The notes below the pieces were generated by a model. The model did not search any database. It was not told where the DNA came from and was given only the letters and a program-made list of their open reading frames with translations. DNA of 8,942 nucleotides. It comes from Bacteriovoracaceae bacterium. Lineage in GTDB: Bacteria; Bdellovibrionota; UBA1018. How positions within the stretch are numbered: the first letter of the stretch is position 1; each line of letters starts with the position of its first letter. Positions 1 to 5,794 of the stretch are shown piece by piece. The translations under genes and the position numbers were made by a program. The stretch covers positions 1 to 8,942 of the forward strand of contig JAHFAB010000057.1 in NCBI GenBank assembly GCA_023250795.1. The letters are read 5' to 3'.

Positions 1-266
1 GCCGATGGAGCGACGCCCTCATATACATCCCACGCCGCCAAAGCCGAGCACTCTAAAAAGGAAGTTCCAGGGTCTAAGAGCTTCTTAATCCGATCTCGGA
101 CAAAAAGCTTGCCTCTCTTTTCGTGCTTGCTTCGAGATTCGTCTCCGCCCCCTTGACGGACTGTTTCAATCCGAGATTCTAATTCTCGTGCGATTTTATG
201 ATGATATTCAGCGTTAGAGCGAAACTCTTCGGAAGATGTTTTTACATGGGTTTTTAAGATGGACAT
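1..266 (-). CDS. liuB: Methylcrotonyl-CoA carboxylase, carboxyltransferase (beta) subunit, 5' part only
   Basis: This is the carboxyltransferase half of 3-methylcrotonyl-CoA carboxylase, which moves the carboxyl group from carboxybiotin on the alpha subunit to 3-methylcrotonyl-CoA in leucine breakdown. Only the first 88 codons are in the window; the rest lies beyond position 1. Residues 51-75 read RGKLFVRDRIKKLLDPGTSF followed by LECSA, then AAWDVYEGVAPS. This is the typical N-terminal signature of acyl-CoA carboxyltransferase beta subunits (RGKL..R.R...LLDPG.PFLELS, then Y.G.APSA). The ATG at 264-266 is directly preceded by an in-frame TGA, so no upstream start is possible. No convincing Shine-Dalgarno sequence precedes it; a short-leader transcript is possible. 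It is divergent from liuC, and its partner alpha subunit is liuD on the other side. Distinction from propionyl-CoA carboxylase beta rests partly on the liuC-liuD-liuE context. Confidence 0.85.
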   Translation of the reverse strand, partial: MSILKTHVKTSSEEFRSNAEYHHKIARELESRIETVRQGGGDESRSKHEKRGKLFVRDRIKKLLDPGTSFLECSALAAWDVYEGVAPS

Positions 267-291
267 TCAGTATCAGTATCGCAGTTACAAT
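260..291 (+). promoter_or_regulatory. Candidate promoter of the liuC-D-E operon in the liuB/liuC divergent gap
   Basis: TGGACA at 260-265 matches five of six bases of the -35 consensus. TACAAT at 286-291 matches five of six of the -10 consensus. The spacer is 20 bp, longer than the usual 17. Spacers of 19-20 bp are typical of promoters driven by MerR-family activators, and LiuR, the known regulator of liu genes in many proteobacteria, is of the MerR family; a link here is inference. Inside the spacer CAGT occurs three times (268, 274 and 282), the first two within a tandem CAGTAT repeat, but I see no clear dyad. The -35 box would overlap the liuB start codon, so transcription of the two sides may be mutually exclusive or jointly regulated. 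No good promoter is visible for liuB. Confidence 0.35.
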
Positions 292-319
292 AGAATTCAA
301 CTTGTTTTCCAAATCAGAT

Positions 320-336
320 AGGGGCAGGATTCCCCT
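320..336 (+). promoter_or_regulatory. Small inverted repeat around the liuC ribosome binding site
   Basis: AGGGG at 320-324 and CCCCT at 332-336 form a five-base-pair stem with a seven-base loop (CAGGATT). The loop carries the only Shine-Dalgarno-like AGGA (326-329), 12 bases before the liuC ATG, which is a longish spacing. The stem could tune translation initiation of the operon or be part of an operator. The stem is short and may be coincidental. Confidence 0.25.
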
Positions 337-341
337 TACCT

Positions 342-1130
342 ATGTATCAAAGTATAAAAGTTGTTTTAGATCCAAAAGGCGTACTCACGATCACACTCAA
401 TCGCCCTGAAGTGAGAAATGCGTTCAACGAAACTATGATCGAAGAGTTGAGCAAAGTGTTTAGTGGAGAAGTGCAAGAAACTAAAGTCCGCACAGTGGTC
501 TTACGGGGAGAGGGTCCCGTATTTTGCGCTGGCGGGGACCTAGAGTGGATGAAAAAATCTGTCCAGCTCGATTATGAAAACAACCTCAAAGACACTCGAA
601 AATTATCTCAGATGTTTGCGATTCTCAACGAATGTCCGAAACCTGTCATCGGAGTTGCTCACGGCGCCGCCATTGGCGGAGGAGTGGGCCTGGTCAGCAT
701 TTGTGATATTGTTCTAGCTTCTCCTGAAACTCAATTCAGTTTAAGCGAAGTTCGTCTCGGGATTGTTCCAGCCTGTATTGGACCCTTCGTCATTTCAAAA
801 ATTGGAGCCTCTCAAGCGCGCAGATTTTTTATGAGTGCAGAGAGATTTTCTGCAGATCAGGCCAAGGCCATAGGACTGATTCACGAAGTCGTTCCTGATC
901 TTTCACTGAGGTTAAATCAACTCCTCGAAAACATCCTCCAGTGCAGTCCAAATGCCATGTCAGTCGCAAAAAGATTGATCTTAGATCTTTCTTGGCCAGA
1001 GAGAAGATCGCAGTTTCCGGATTGTTTGGAATATGTTTCTAAAACCCTAGCAGACCTCAGAGTTTCTCCCGAGGGACAAGAGGGAGTCCTCGCTTTTTTG
1101 GAAAAAAGAAAACCCAAATGGCTCAGCTAA
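342..1130 (+). CDS. liuC: Methylglutaconyl-CoA hydratase (enoyl-CoA hydratase family)
   Basis: A 262-residue crotonase-fold protein predicted to hydrate 3-methylglutaconyl-CoA to HMG-CoA in leucine catabolism, in the cytoplasm. Visible signatures are RPEVRNAFN near residue 21, the CoA-binding/oxyanion segment FCAGGDL at 61-67, HGAAIGGGVGL at 107-117, and SEVRLGIVPACIGPFV at 135-150 followed by RRFFMSAERFSA. The last two blocks are characteristic of bacterial LiuC rather than of generic fatty-acid hydratases. E136 sits where the second catalytic glutamate of rat crotonase (Glu164) falls. The residue 20 positions earlier, equivalent to Glu144, is G116, so only one of the two classic glutamates is present. 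The length is normal for the family. It is the first gene of the operon, and its last 13 bp overlap liuD, which fits coupled translation. The ATG is the best available start; its Shine-Dalgarno (AGGA, 326-329) is distant. Confidence 0.88.
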   Translation: MYQSIKVVLDPKGVLTITLNRPEVRNAFNETMIEELSKVFSGEVQETKVRTVVLRGEGPVFCAGGDLEWMKKSVQLDYENNLKDTRKLSQMFAILNECPKPVIGVAHGAAIGGGVGLVSICDIVLASPETQFSLSEVRLGIVPACIGPFVISKIGASQARRFFMSAERFSADQAKAIGLIHEVVPDLSLRLNQLLENILQCSPNAMSVAKRLILDLSWPERRSQFPDCLEYVSKTLADLRVSPEGQEGVLAFLEKRKPKWLS

Positions 1131-2986
1131 ATCGCCCAAAAGTTCTCATCGCAAATCGATCAGAAATCGCTTGCCGAGTTTTTCAAACTTGTCGTGAGAT
1201 GGGTTTAGGCACTGTAGGAGTTTCCGTCTCAGGAGATGAAGACTCTCGTCACCTGACTTACGCCGACGAAATTATACAGGTCAGCAGTTATTTAGATATT
1301 TCTTCGATTATAAAAGCTGCACAGACAACGAAGTCAAAGCTCATTCATCCCGGTTACGGTTTTCTTTCAGAACGCCCTGCCTTTGTCAAAGCTGTAGAAA
1401 AGGCAGGTCTGGTTTTTATCGGCCCCAGTGCTGAGACTATGGAACTCATGGGAGGAAAAATTTCTGCTAAAGAAATAGCCGCTCGTGAAAAAGTTCCTAC
1501 TCTTGCCTGGGCTAAAATCCCCCGCGGCCAAGACATCAAAACAGCCGCGAAAAAAGTGGGATTCCCTTTGCTTTTGAAAGCAGCTGCCGGAGGGGGCGGG
1601 AAAGGGATGAGAAAAGTTTTACGCATAGAAGAGTTGGACGCAGCCGCAGAAAGCGCGAGCGCAGAAGCTCTCTCCGCGTTTGGAGACGGAACTTTATTTT
1701 TAGAACATCTTATCGAGCAAGCCAGGCATATTGAGGTACAAATCTTTGGACAGGGTAACGGAAAAGGAGTGCACCTCTATGAAAGAGAATGCTCACTCCA
1801 AAGACGCCATCAAAAAATCTGGGAAGAAGCACAAGCCCCCCATCTCAACGGAAAAACCAGAGAAGGTCTCTTTGGGGCGTCACTCAAACTCATCAAAGCA
1901 GTAAAATACCGCAACGCGGGTACAATCGAATTTTTAATCGACGAAGACGGAAAATTTTACTTTCTAGAAATGAACACGCGACTTCAAGTCGAGCACCCCG
2001 TAACTGAACAAATTACAGGCGTTGATCTGGTCCGAGCCCAAATCGAACAATCCCTCCGGCCAAAAGATCAGGTTATAAAAGAAACTCCCCCCACTCGCGG
2101 GCACGCCATCGAAGTCCGCCTTTATGCCGAAGACCCTTACCAGGGATTTGTCCCTACTCCGGGAAGGGTTGAAAAATTAAAATGGCCCACTGGTGCTGGA
2201 ATCCGTGTGGAAAGCGGAATAGAAGAAGGCCAAGTTTTGGGCACTCAGTTTGACTCAATGCTTGCAAAACTGATCGTTTCAGCGGAGTCGCGAGAAAGAG
2301 CTCTGGAACGCCTCAAATACGCCCTCGAAGAAACTGTAATTTTGGGTTTGGGCACGAACCAAAGTTATCTACGTACGCTCTGTGATCACCCCTCTGTTCA
2401 AAAAGGGGAAGTTTATACTCAGTTTTTAGAAAAAGAGTTTACTTCACCCGGCGAAGTGCCAAGCGAGAAGGAGTTTGACCTGCTCGATCAGTTTGTTAAA
2501 TGTAATCCTACTTTGGCTCTTTCCAGTGTGAATTCTTCTCGTGGGTTTCCACATCCTTCTCCCTGGCGCGAGCTTGAAAAATCAGCCGAATTTTCTCTGA
2601 GACCCGGCGGGTGGGGCATTTCAGGAAAAGGCCCTTCTCGTTTGCGAGTCATGGTTCGCAACTTAAAAGATAAAATCAATTTCTCACTTCATGGACGACT
2701 TGGATTTCGAAAAATTCTTTCCACTTCACAAACACGGGGAAGTATCGCGCATCAAAAATCCGATGACTCCAACCTGATTGCGCAGTTCCCAGGAAAGGTG
2801 AGAAAAATTCTCGTCAAAGAAGGAGCGAAAGTCAAAGAGGGAGACACTCTCCTCATGATCGAAGCTATGAAAATGGAATTTGCAATCAAGTCTGCTCAAG
2901 ATGCGAAAGTAAAGAAAATTTTAGTACAAGAAGGCCAATCCATTTCTCCAGGGGATCGTTATGTAGACATGGAGGACCTGGGATGA
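1118..2986 (+). CDS. liuD: Methylcrotonyl-CoA carboxylase, biotin carboxylase/carrier (alpha) subunit
   Basis: The biotin-containing alpha subunit (622 residues) carboxylates its own biotin with ATP and bicarbonate and passes the group to the LiuB subunit. The N-terminal biotin carboxylase domain begins KVLIANRSEIACRV. It holds the ATP-grasp glycine-rich loop KAAAGGGGKGM at 154-164, RRHQKIWEEAQAP with K233, and the active-site stretch EMNTRLQVEHP at 284-294 (E284, N286, R288 and E292 match the conserved E. coli AccC set). A divergent middle segment at roughly 450-540 corresponds to the subunit-contact region. The C-terminal carrier domain contains EAMKM at 582-586, with K585 as the biotinylated lysine. 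It is somewhat shorter than many MCC alpha subunits (about 650-670) but complete in its motifs. In the EEAPAP motif a proline is replaced by glutamine. It overlaps liuC by 13 bp and liuE by 4 bp (ATGA). Propionyl- or geranyl-CoA carboxylase are alternatives, but the gene order favours methylcrotonyl-CoA. Confidence 0.9.
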   Translation: MAQLNRPKVLIANRSEIACRVFQTCREMGLGTVGVSVSGDEDSRHLTYADEIIQVSSYLDISSIIKAAQTTKSKLIHPGYGFLSERPAFVKAVEKAGLVFIGPSAETMELMGGKISAKEIAAREKVPTLAWAKIPRGQDIKTAAKKVGFPLLLKAAAGGGGKGMRKVLRIEELDAAAESASAEALSAFGDGTLFLEHLIEQARHIEVQIFGQGNGKGVHLYERECSLQRRHQKIWEEAQAPHLNGKTREGLFGASLKLIKAVKYRNAGTIEFLIDEDGKFYFLEMNTRLQVEHPVTEQITGVDLVRAQIEQSLRPKDQVIKETPPTRGHAIEVRLYAEDPYQGFVPTPGRVEKLKWPTGAGIRVESGIEEGQVLGTQFDSMLAKLIVSAESRERALERLKYALEETVILGLGTNQSYLRTLCDHPSVQKGEVYTQFLEKEFTSPGEVPSEKEFDLLDQFVKCNPTLALSSVNSSRGFPHPSPWRELEKSAEFSLRPGGWGISGKGPSRLRVMVRNLKDKINFSLHGRLGFRKILSTSQTRGSIAHQKSDDSNLIAQFPGKVRKILVKEGAKVKEGDTLLMIEAMKMEFAIKSAQDAKVKKILVQEGQSISPGDRYVDMEDLG

Positions 2987-3888
2987 GAGATTTTGTCACA
3001 GTTTTCGAAGTAGGTCCAAGAGATGGACTGCAAAACGAAAGTAGACCTGTTTCACTTTCTCTTAAACTGAAGCTCGTAAGAGGTTTGATTACCTCGGGAG
3101 TCAGAGAAATTGAACTCGGTGCTTTTGTGAGGCCTGATCTTGTACCGCAAATGGCAGATACTGATCTACTCTTCAAATCGCTTGACGGAAAACTTGGCAA
3201 ATGTCGCGCGTGGAGTTTAGTGCCCAATCTCAAAGGCATGAGAAGAGCCATTCGAGCCGGGGCTAAAAACTTCGCTCTATTTACAGCTGCAAGTGAAACC
3301 TTCAATCGAAAAAATATTAAGATGAGTATTGCGGAGTCTTTGAAAGAACAAAAAATCTTAATCAACATTGCTCGCGCAAACAACATGAACACGCGAGGAT
3401 ATATTTCGACAGCCTTTGGGTGCCCATTTGAAGGGAAAATCTCTCCTTCTAAGACCCTCAAAGTTTTAGAAAAAATGGCTCGGCTTGGGTTTTGGCAGAT
3501 TTCCATTGGAGACACCATTGGCGTTGCAACCCCTAAAAATGTCGAAGCTGTTCTGAAACCTGCATTAAGATTTCTAAAACCAGAACATATTGCGGTTCAT
3601 TTTCATGACACTAGAGGCACAGCACTTGCAAATACACTAAGGGCTCTAGAGCTGGGAGTCAGAACCATAGACTCCTCAGCTGGAGGATTGGGGGGTTGTC
3701 CGTTTGCTCTTGGGGCGAGTGGAAATCTAGCAACCGAAGACTTGGTTTATTTTTTGAACGGAATGGGAATGAAAACGGGTATTGACTTAGACAAACTGTG
3801 CGGAACTAGTCTTGAGTTTTTCAAAAGAATAAAAAGACCCTTGTCTAGTAAATATCTCCAAGCTTATGCAGCTCGACATCACAGATAA
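2983..3888 (+). CDS. liuE: Hydroxymethylglutaryl-CoA lyase
   Basis: It cleaves HMG-CoA to acetyl-CoA and acetoacetate, the last step of leucine degradation. The 301-residue TIM-barrel protein shows the N-terminal signature EVGPRDGLQNE at 9-19, with R13 and D14 matching human Arg41 and Asp42. E44 matches human Glu72. The metal ligands H206 and H208 sit in VHFHDTRG. The GLGGCPFA loop carries the catalytic C239 (human Cys266), and N248 follows in ASGNLATEDLVY. The spacing between these residues equals that of the human enzyme. Departures from the common pattern are AFVRPDLVPQMAD instead of SFVSPKWVPQMAD, and HDTRG instead of HDTYG. The start ATG overlaps the liuD stop as ATGA, a typical coupled junction. 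All core catalytic residues are present, so it should be active. Confidence 0.92.
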   Translation: MRDFVTVFEVGPRDGLQNESRPVSLSLKLKLVRGLITSGVREIELGAFVRPDLVPQMADTDLLFKSLDGKLGKCRAWSLVPNLKGMRRAIRAGAKNFALFTAASETFNRKNIKMSIAESLKEQKILINIARANNMNTRGYISTAFGCPFEGKISPSKTLKVLEKMARLGFWQISIGDTIGVATPKNVEAVLKPALRFLKPEHIAVHFHDTRGTALANTLRALELGVRTIDSSAGGLGGCPFALGASGNLATEDLVYFLNGMGMKTGIDLDKLCGTSLEFFKRIKRPLSSKYLQAYAARHHR

Positions 3889-3913
3889 TGGCCAGAAAAT
3901 AGGTGGAAAATAA

Positions 3914-4639
3914 ATGGTCTATTTGAAAATATTTTTTATTATTCTTTGGTTTGAGTTTATTTGTTTTCTGGGAGTAATGAAAGGTCTATTCCATTACAAA
4001 GACGAAGACATTAATAAATTTACAGGATGGCACTTTGGAAGTGGTGCCCTGAAAATTGCAGGAATCAAAGTTGAGAAGCTGGGTTTGGAAAACTACGAAA
4101 CTCATGAACCCTGTATTTATGTGGGCAATCACCAAAGCGCCATGGACGCCATTATCTACGGCTATTTATTTCCCAGAAAAACCATTGCCATTGGCAAAAG
4201 GGAAATCAGGTGGATCCCATTTTTTGGCCGTATTTTTAAAATGAGCGGAAATATTCTCATCGATCGAAAAAATAAAACTCATTCCATTTCAGGACTGAAT
4301 GAGGCAACTCAATCCGTCAAAACAAAAAAAGTTTCTGTCATTATTTTTCCTGAAGGGACAAGGAATCGGAGTGGAGAAGGGTTATTGCCTTTTAAAAAAG
4401 GCGCTTTTCATATGTCACTAGAAACGGATGCTCCCATTGTTCCGATTCTCTGTTCTCCTCTTGGTCCACTCGTCAACTGGAAAAAAAGGAAGCTTCTTGC
4501 GGGAACGATACAGATAAAAGTTCTCCCCCCGATCTATCCCCAAGGGGATCTGAATACTTTTAAAGAAAAAGTGAGAGAGATTATGCTTGCTGAGTTAGGT
4601 AAGTTGGAGACAAAAATCGATAACCCATCTCAATGTTAA
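3914..4639 (+). CDS. plsC: 1-acyl-sn-glycerol-3-phosphate acyltransferase (PlsC family)
   Basis: A 241-residue membrane-bound acyltransferase, predicted to acylate lysophosphatidic acid to phosphatidic acid in phospholipid synthesis at the inner membrane. An N-terminal hydrophobic helix covers roughly residues 4-22. Block I is NHQSAMD with H73 and D78 (HX4D). Block II is near SGNILIDR at 111-118. Block III is FPEGTR at 145-150. Block IV is APIVPI at 173-178. The length is normal for the family. A strong Shine-Dalgarno AGGTGG (3901-3906) lies seven bases before the ATG. It follows liuE by 25 bp on the same strand, so it is probably read from the same transcript. Its role beside leucine breakdown is not obvious; acetyl-CoA or branched acyl-CoA supply for lipid synthesis is a guess. 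Another glycerolipid or lyso-lipid acceptor cannot be excluded. Confidence 0.85.
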   Translation: MVYLKIFFIILWFEFICFLGVMKGLFHYKDEDINKFTGWHFGSGALKIAGIKVEKLGLENYETHEPCIYVGNHQSAMDAIIYGYLFPRKTIAIGKREIRWIPFFGRIFKMSGNILIDRKNKTHSISGLNEATQSVKTKKVSVIIFPEGTRNRSGEGLLPFKKGAFHMSLETDAPIVPILCSPLGPLVNWKKRKLLAGTIQIKVLPPIYPQGDLNTFKEKVREIMLAELGKLETKIDNPSQC

Positions 4640-4677
4640 AATCTAAAAATCCCAAAATTTTTAAGCTATTGTAGCGA

Positions 4678-4701
4678 ATTACTTTCATCGTTGAGAGTAA
4701 T
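4678..4701 (+). terminator. Probable terminator after plsC
   Basis: ATTACTTTC (4678-4686) pairs with GAGAGTAAT (4693-4701) as a nine-base-pair stem with one G-U pair and a six-base loop, followed by a T-rich tail CTCTTTATATTTAT. It lies 38 bp after the plsC stop and 10 bp short of the end of the convergent reading frame on the minus strand. The tail is better for plus-strand transcription. A second, purely A/T inverted repeat (TAAAAAT, then ATTTTTA) lies just upstream, around 4653-4672. Together they are the only structure in the 4640-4711 gap. Confidence 0.5.
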
Positions 4702-4711
4702 CTCTTTATAT

Positions 4712-4960
4712 TTATCCCATGCTTTCTAGATTATTTTCGATAATTATATCCGGCCGTGTTCTGAGATAAAGATTTCCTGAACGAGAAACTGCAATGACCG
4801 CATCTATTTTTCCTGTTTTTGTAAGCAGAATACCTTTCTCCTTTGATATCCAACCTATACCATCAATGTAGTACTCCACAATTGTACCTTTCTTGTTTTT
4901 AAGAATTTTAGAAATTTGTTTTTTGGATGGAAGTCCCCTGATTTTACCAGTACGCTTTCC
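4712..4960 (-). pseudogene. DUF3892-like C-terminal domain, cut off from its N-terminal part by an in-frame TAG
   Basis: Directly after the TAG at 4961-4963 the same frame stays open for 82 codons, to a TAA at 4712-4714. The translation looks coding. It starts GKRTGKIRGLPSKKQISKIL, continues through VEYYIDGIGWISKEKG and KIDAVIAVS, and ends LYLRTRPDIIIENNLESMG. The end matches the DUF3892 pattern (YLRT.PD....DNL..L), a small domain of unknown function. In related two-domain proteins, as I recall them, the junction reads MEG, so GAG to TAG by a single base change would create the interruption. No ATG start or ribosome binding site follows the TAG in a position that would save the whole domain. 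It is probably the severed tail of the upstream gene; readthrough of the TAG or a sequencing error are the alternatives. Confidence 0.6.
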
Positions 4961-5377
4961 CTACATAAGCTCAATGACACGCCAAAGTTTTTCAAATTCA
5001 GCAGAGGTAAAATTTTTTATCTTTCGATCATCTTTTACCCCAGTTTGCTTTCGCAAAAAATGCAAATATTTATTTGTCTGATTTTCGTGTCGAGGTGCAA
5101 ATGCTTCAATCATTTGAGAAAGACCCTTATCACCGTAAGTACTGTTTAAGGAATCAAGAAGCGCCTTATGACCTGTCATATAATCTGGAAAAACAGCAAA
5201 CCCACCAGCAGTTCCAATTTGTTGATTTCTTTTACTTACTTCTCCCGGCACGAGATCACCTGGATTTTGATTCCTCCATGTTCTGTCTCCACCTGAATAC
5301 ATAAAGCGCTTACCCTCATCATCAGTATAAATGACAGAGTTTCTTGGGCCAGGCTCAGCCTTAACAAATCGAGACAT
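4961..5377 (-). CDS. P5-like / putative peptidoglycan-active accessory protein, probably truncated
   Basis: A 138-residue protein with no signal peptide or membrane segment. The core runs from SGGDRTWRNQNPGDL (28-42) through GTAGGFAVFPDYMTGHKALL (55-74) to MIEAFAPRHENQTNKYLHFL (89-108). This pattern resembles the domain annotated as phage 'structural protein P5' or as putative lytic enzyme, found in phage and accessory bacterial genes and often followed by DUF3892. The catalytic residues and the activity of this domain are not known to me. The ATG at 5377 is chosen over a GTG at 5380 because AAAGG (5385-5389) is seven bases from the ATG but only four from the GTG. The start lies four bases after the stop of the upstream exported protein, so translation is probably coupled. 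The frame ends at a TAG, after which 82 more coding-like codons follow; with them the intact protein would have about 221 residues. Confidence 0.6.
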   Translation of the reverse strand: MSRFVKAEPGPRNSVIYTDDEGKRFMYSGGDRTWRNQNPGDLVPGEVSKRNQQIGTAGGFAVFPDYMTGHKALLDSLNSTYGDKGLSQMIEAFAPRHENQTNKYLHFLRKQTGVKDDRKIKNFTSAEFEKLWRVIELM

Positions 5378-5381
5378 CACT

Positions 5382-5756
5382 TTACCTTTCTATTTTACGA
5401 TACAATCCTATATCATCCCCTGGGCCGCCACAAAAATCAGAAATTTTTATTCCATTTCTTGTTTTCCTTAGTTCTACACGGCAATCTGGATCATCATGAA
5501 TCGACATCATGTTTGCTAAATCACCTTTGACATTCGCAAGAAAATTTGCTGTCACAAGACGTTTTCTATTTTTTATTTTGACAAAGCTAACTTCAAGCAT
5601 ATCCGTTACAACCTGATTAATAATCAGGTTGTATAAACCTGTGTCTTGACGATATTTTCCACTCCAGGAATCCATTTTTTTCTGAGAATAGGCAAATGGA
5701 TATGGCATTGTAAAAAATAAAATAAGTAAAATAATTATTTTTTTACTGGTAATCAT
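5382..5756 (-). CDS. Small exported protein, possible periplasmic inhibitor or immunity-like partner
   Basis: I do not recognise this 124-residue protein as a named family. The first 24 or so residues are a signal peptide: a lysine-containing start MITSKK, a hydrophobic core IIILLILFF, and a likely cleavage near AYS|QK. The mature part is about 100 residues and starts at WSGKY. It carries two cysteines (C92 in DPDCRVEL, C109 in SDFCGGPGD) that could form one disulfide, and it ends GLYRKIER. The pattern of W-x-G-x-Y near the start, a cysteine before a beta-strand-like stretch and a C-terminal G-x-Y-x-K resembles small beta-rich periplasmic proteins such as lysozyme inhibitors and some immunity proteins; this is a resemblance only. 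The ATG has AAGG four bases and GAGG nine bases upstream. It precedes the P5-like gene by four bases, so the two are likely partners. Confidence 0.6.
   Translation of the reverse strand: MITSKKIIILLILFFTMPYPFAYSQKKMDSWSGKYRQDTGLYNLIINQVVTDMLEVSFVKIKNRKRLVTANFLANVKGDLANMMSIHDDPDCRVELRKTRNGIKISDFCGGPGDDIGLYRKIER
5385..5389 (-). promoter_or_regulatory. Ribosome binding site deciding the start of the P5-like gene
   Basis: Read on the minus strand, AAAGG lies seven bases before the ATG at 5377 and four before the alternative GTG at 5380. It sits inside the last two sense codons of the upstream gene, just before that gene's TAA (5382-5384). Ribosomes finishing the first gene would therefore be placed to start the second. 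Confidence 0.5.
5607..5633. repeat. Perfect 27-bp palindrome inside the small exported-protein gene
   Basis: The 13-base arm TACAACCTGATTA (5607-5619) and its exact reverse complement (5621-5633) flank a single A at 5620. On the minus strand it encodes residues YNLIINQVV of the exported protein, in frame. It could be a regulator binding site, an RNA hairpin (11 bp with a five-base loop), or a chance match. No second copy is seen in the window. Confidence 0.8.
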
Positions 5757-5794
5757 ATGACCTTGCCTCTAGGATTTCATTGCGGAACACTATC

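Noticed and set aside
2886..3518. A 210-codon open frame on the minus strand
   Set aside because: It lies opposite the liuD end and liuE, whose motifs are unmistakable, and its translation shows no domain or motif; it is a shadow frame.
4712..4960. The DUF3892-like stretch as an independent gene
   Set aside because: No suitable start codon with a ribosome binding site exists after the TAG; the first GTG (in VEYY) would remove a third of the domain, so a severed tail is more likely.
4961..4963. Reassignment of TAG to an amino acid in this organism
   Set aside because: TAG ends the cysteine-rich gene cleanly at 7089-7091 and the other genes use TAA or TGA; one interrupted frame is not enough to claim a changed code.
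4893..5304. Several plus-strand open frames of 60-80 codons
   Set aside because: They are opposite the P5-like/DUF3892 frame, which has clear protein-like sequence; none has a good ribosome binding site or a recognisable motif.
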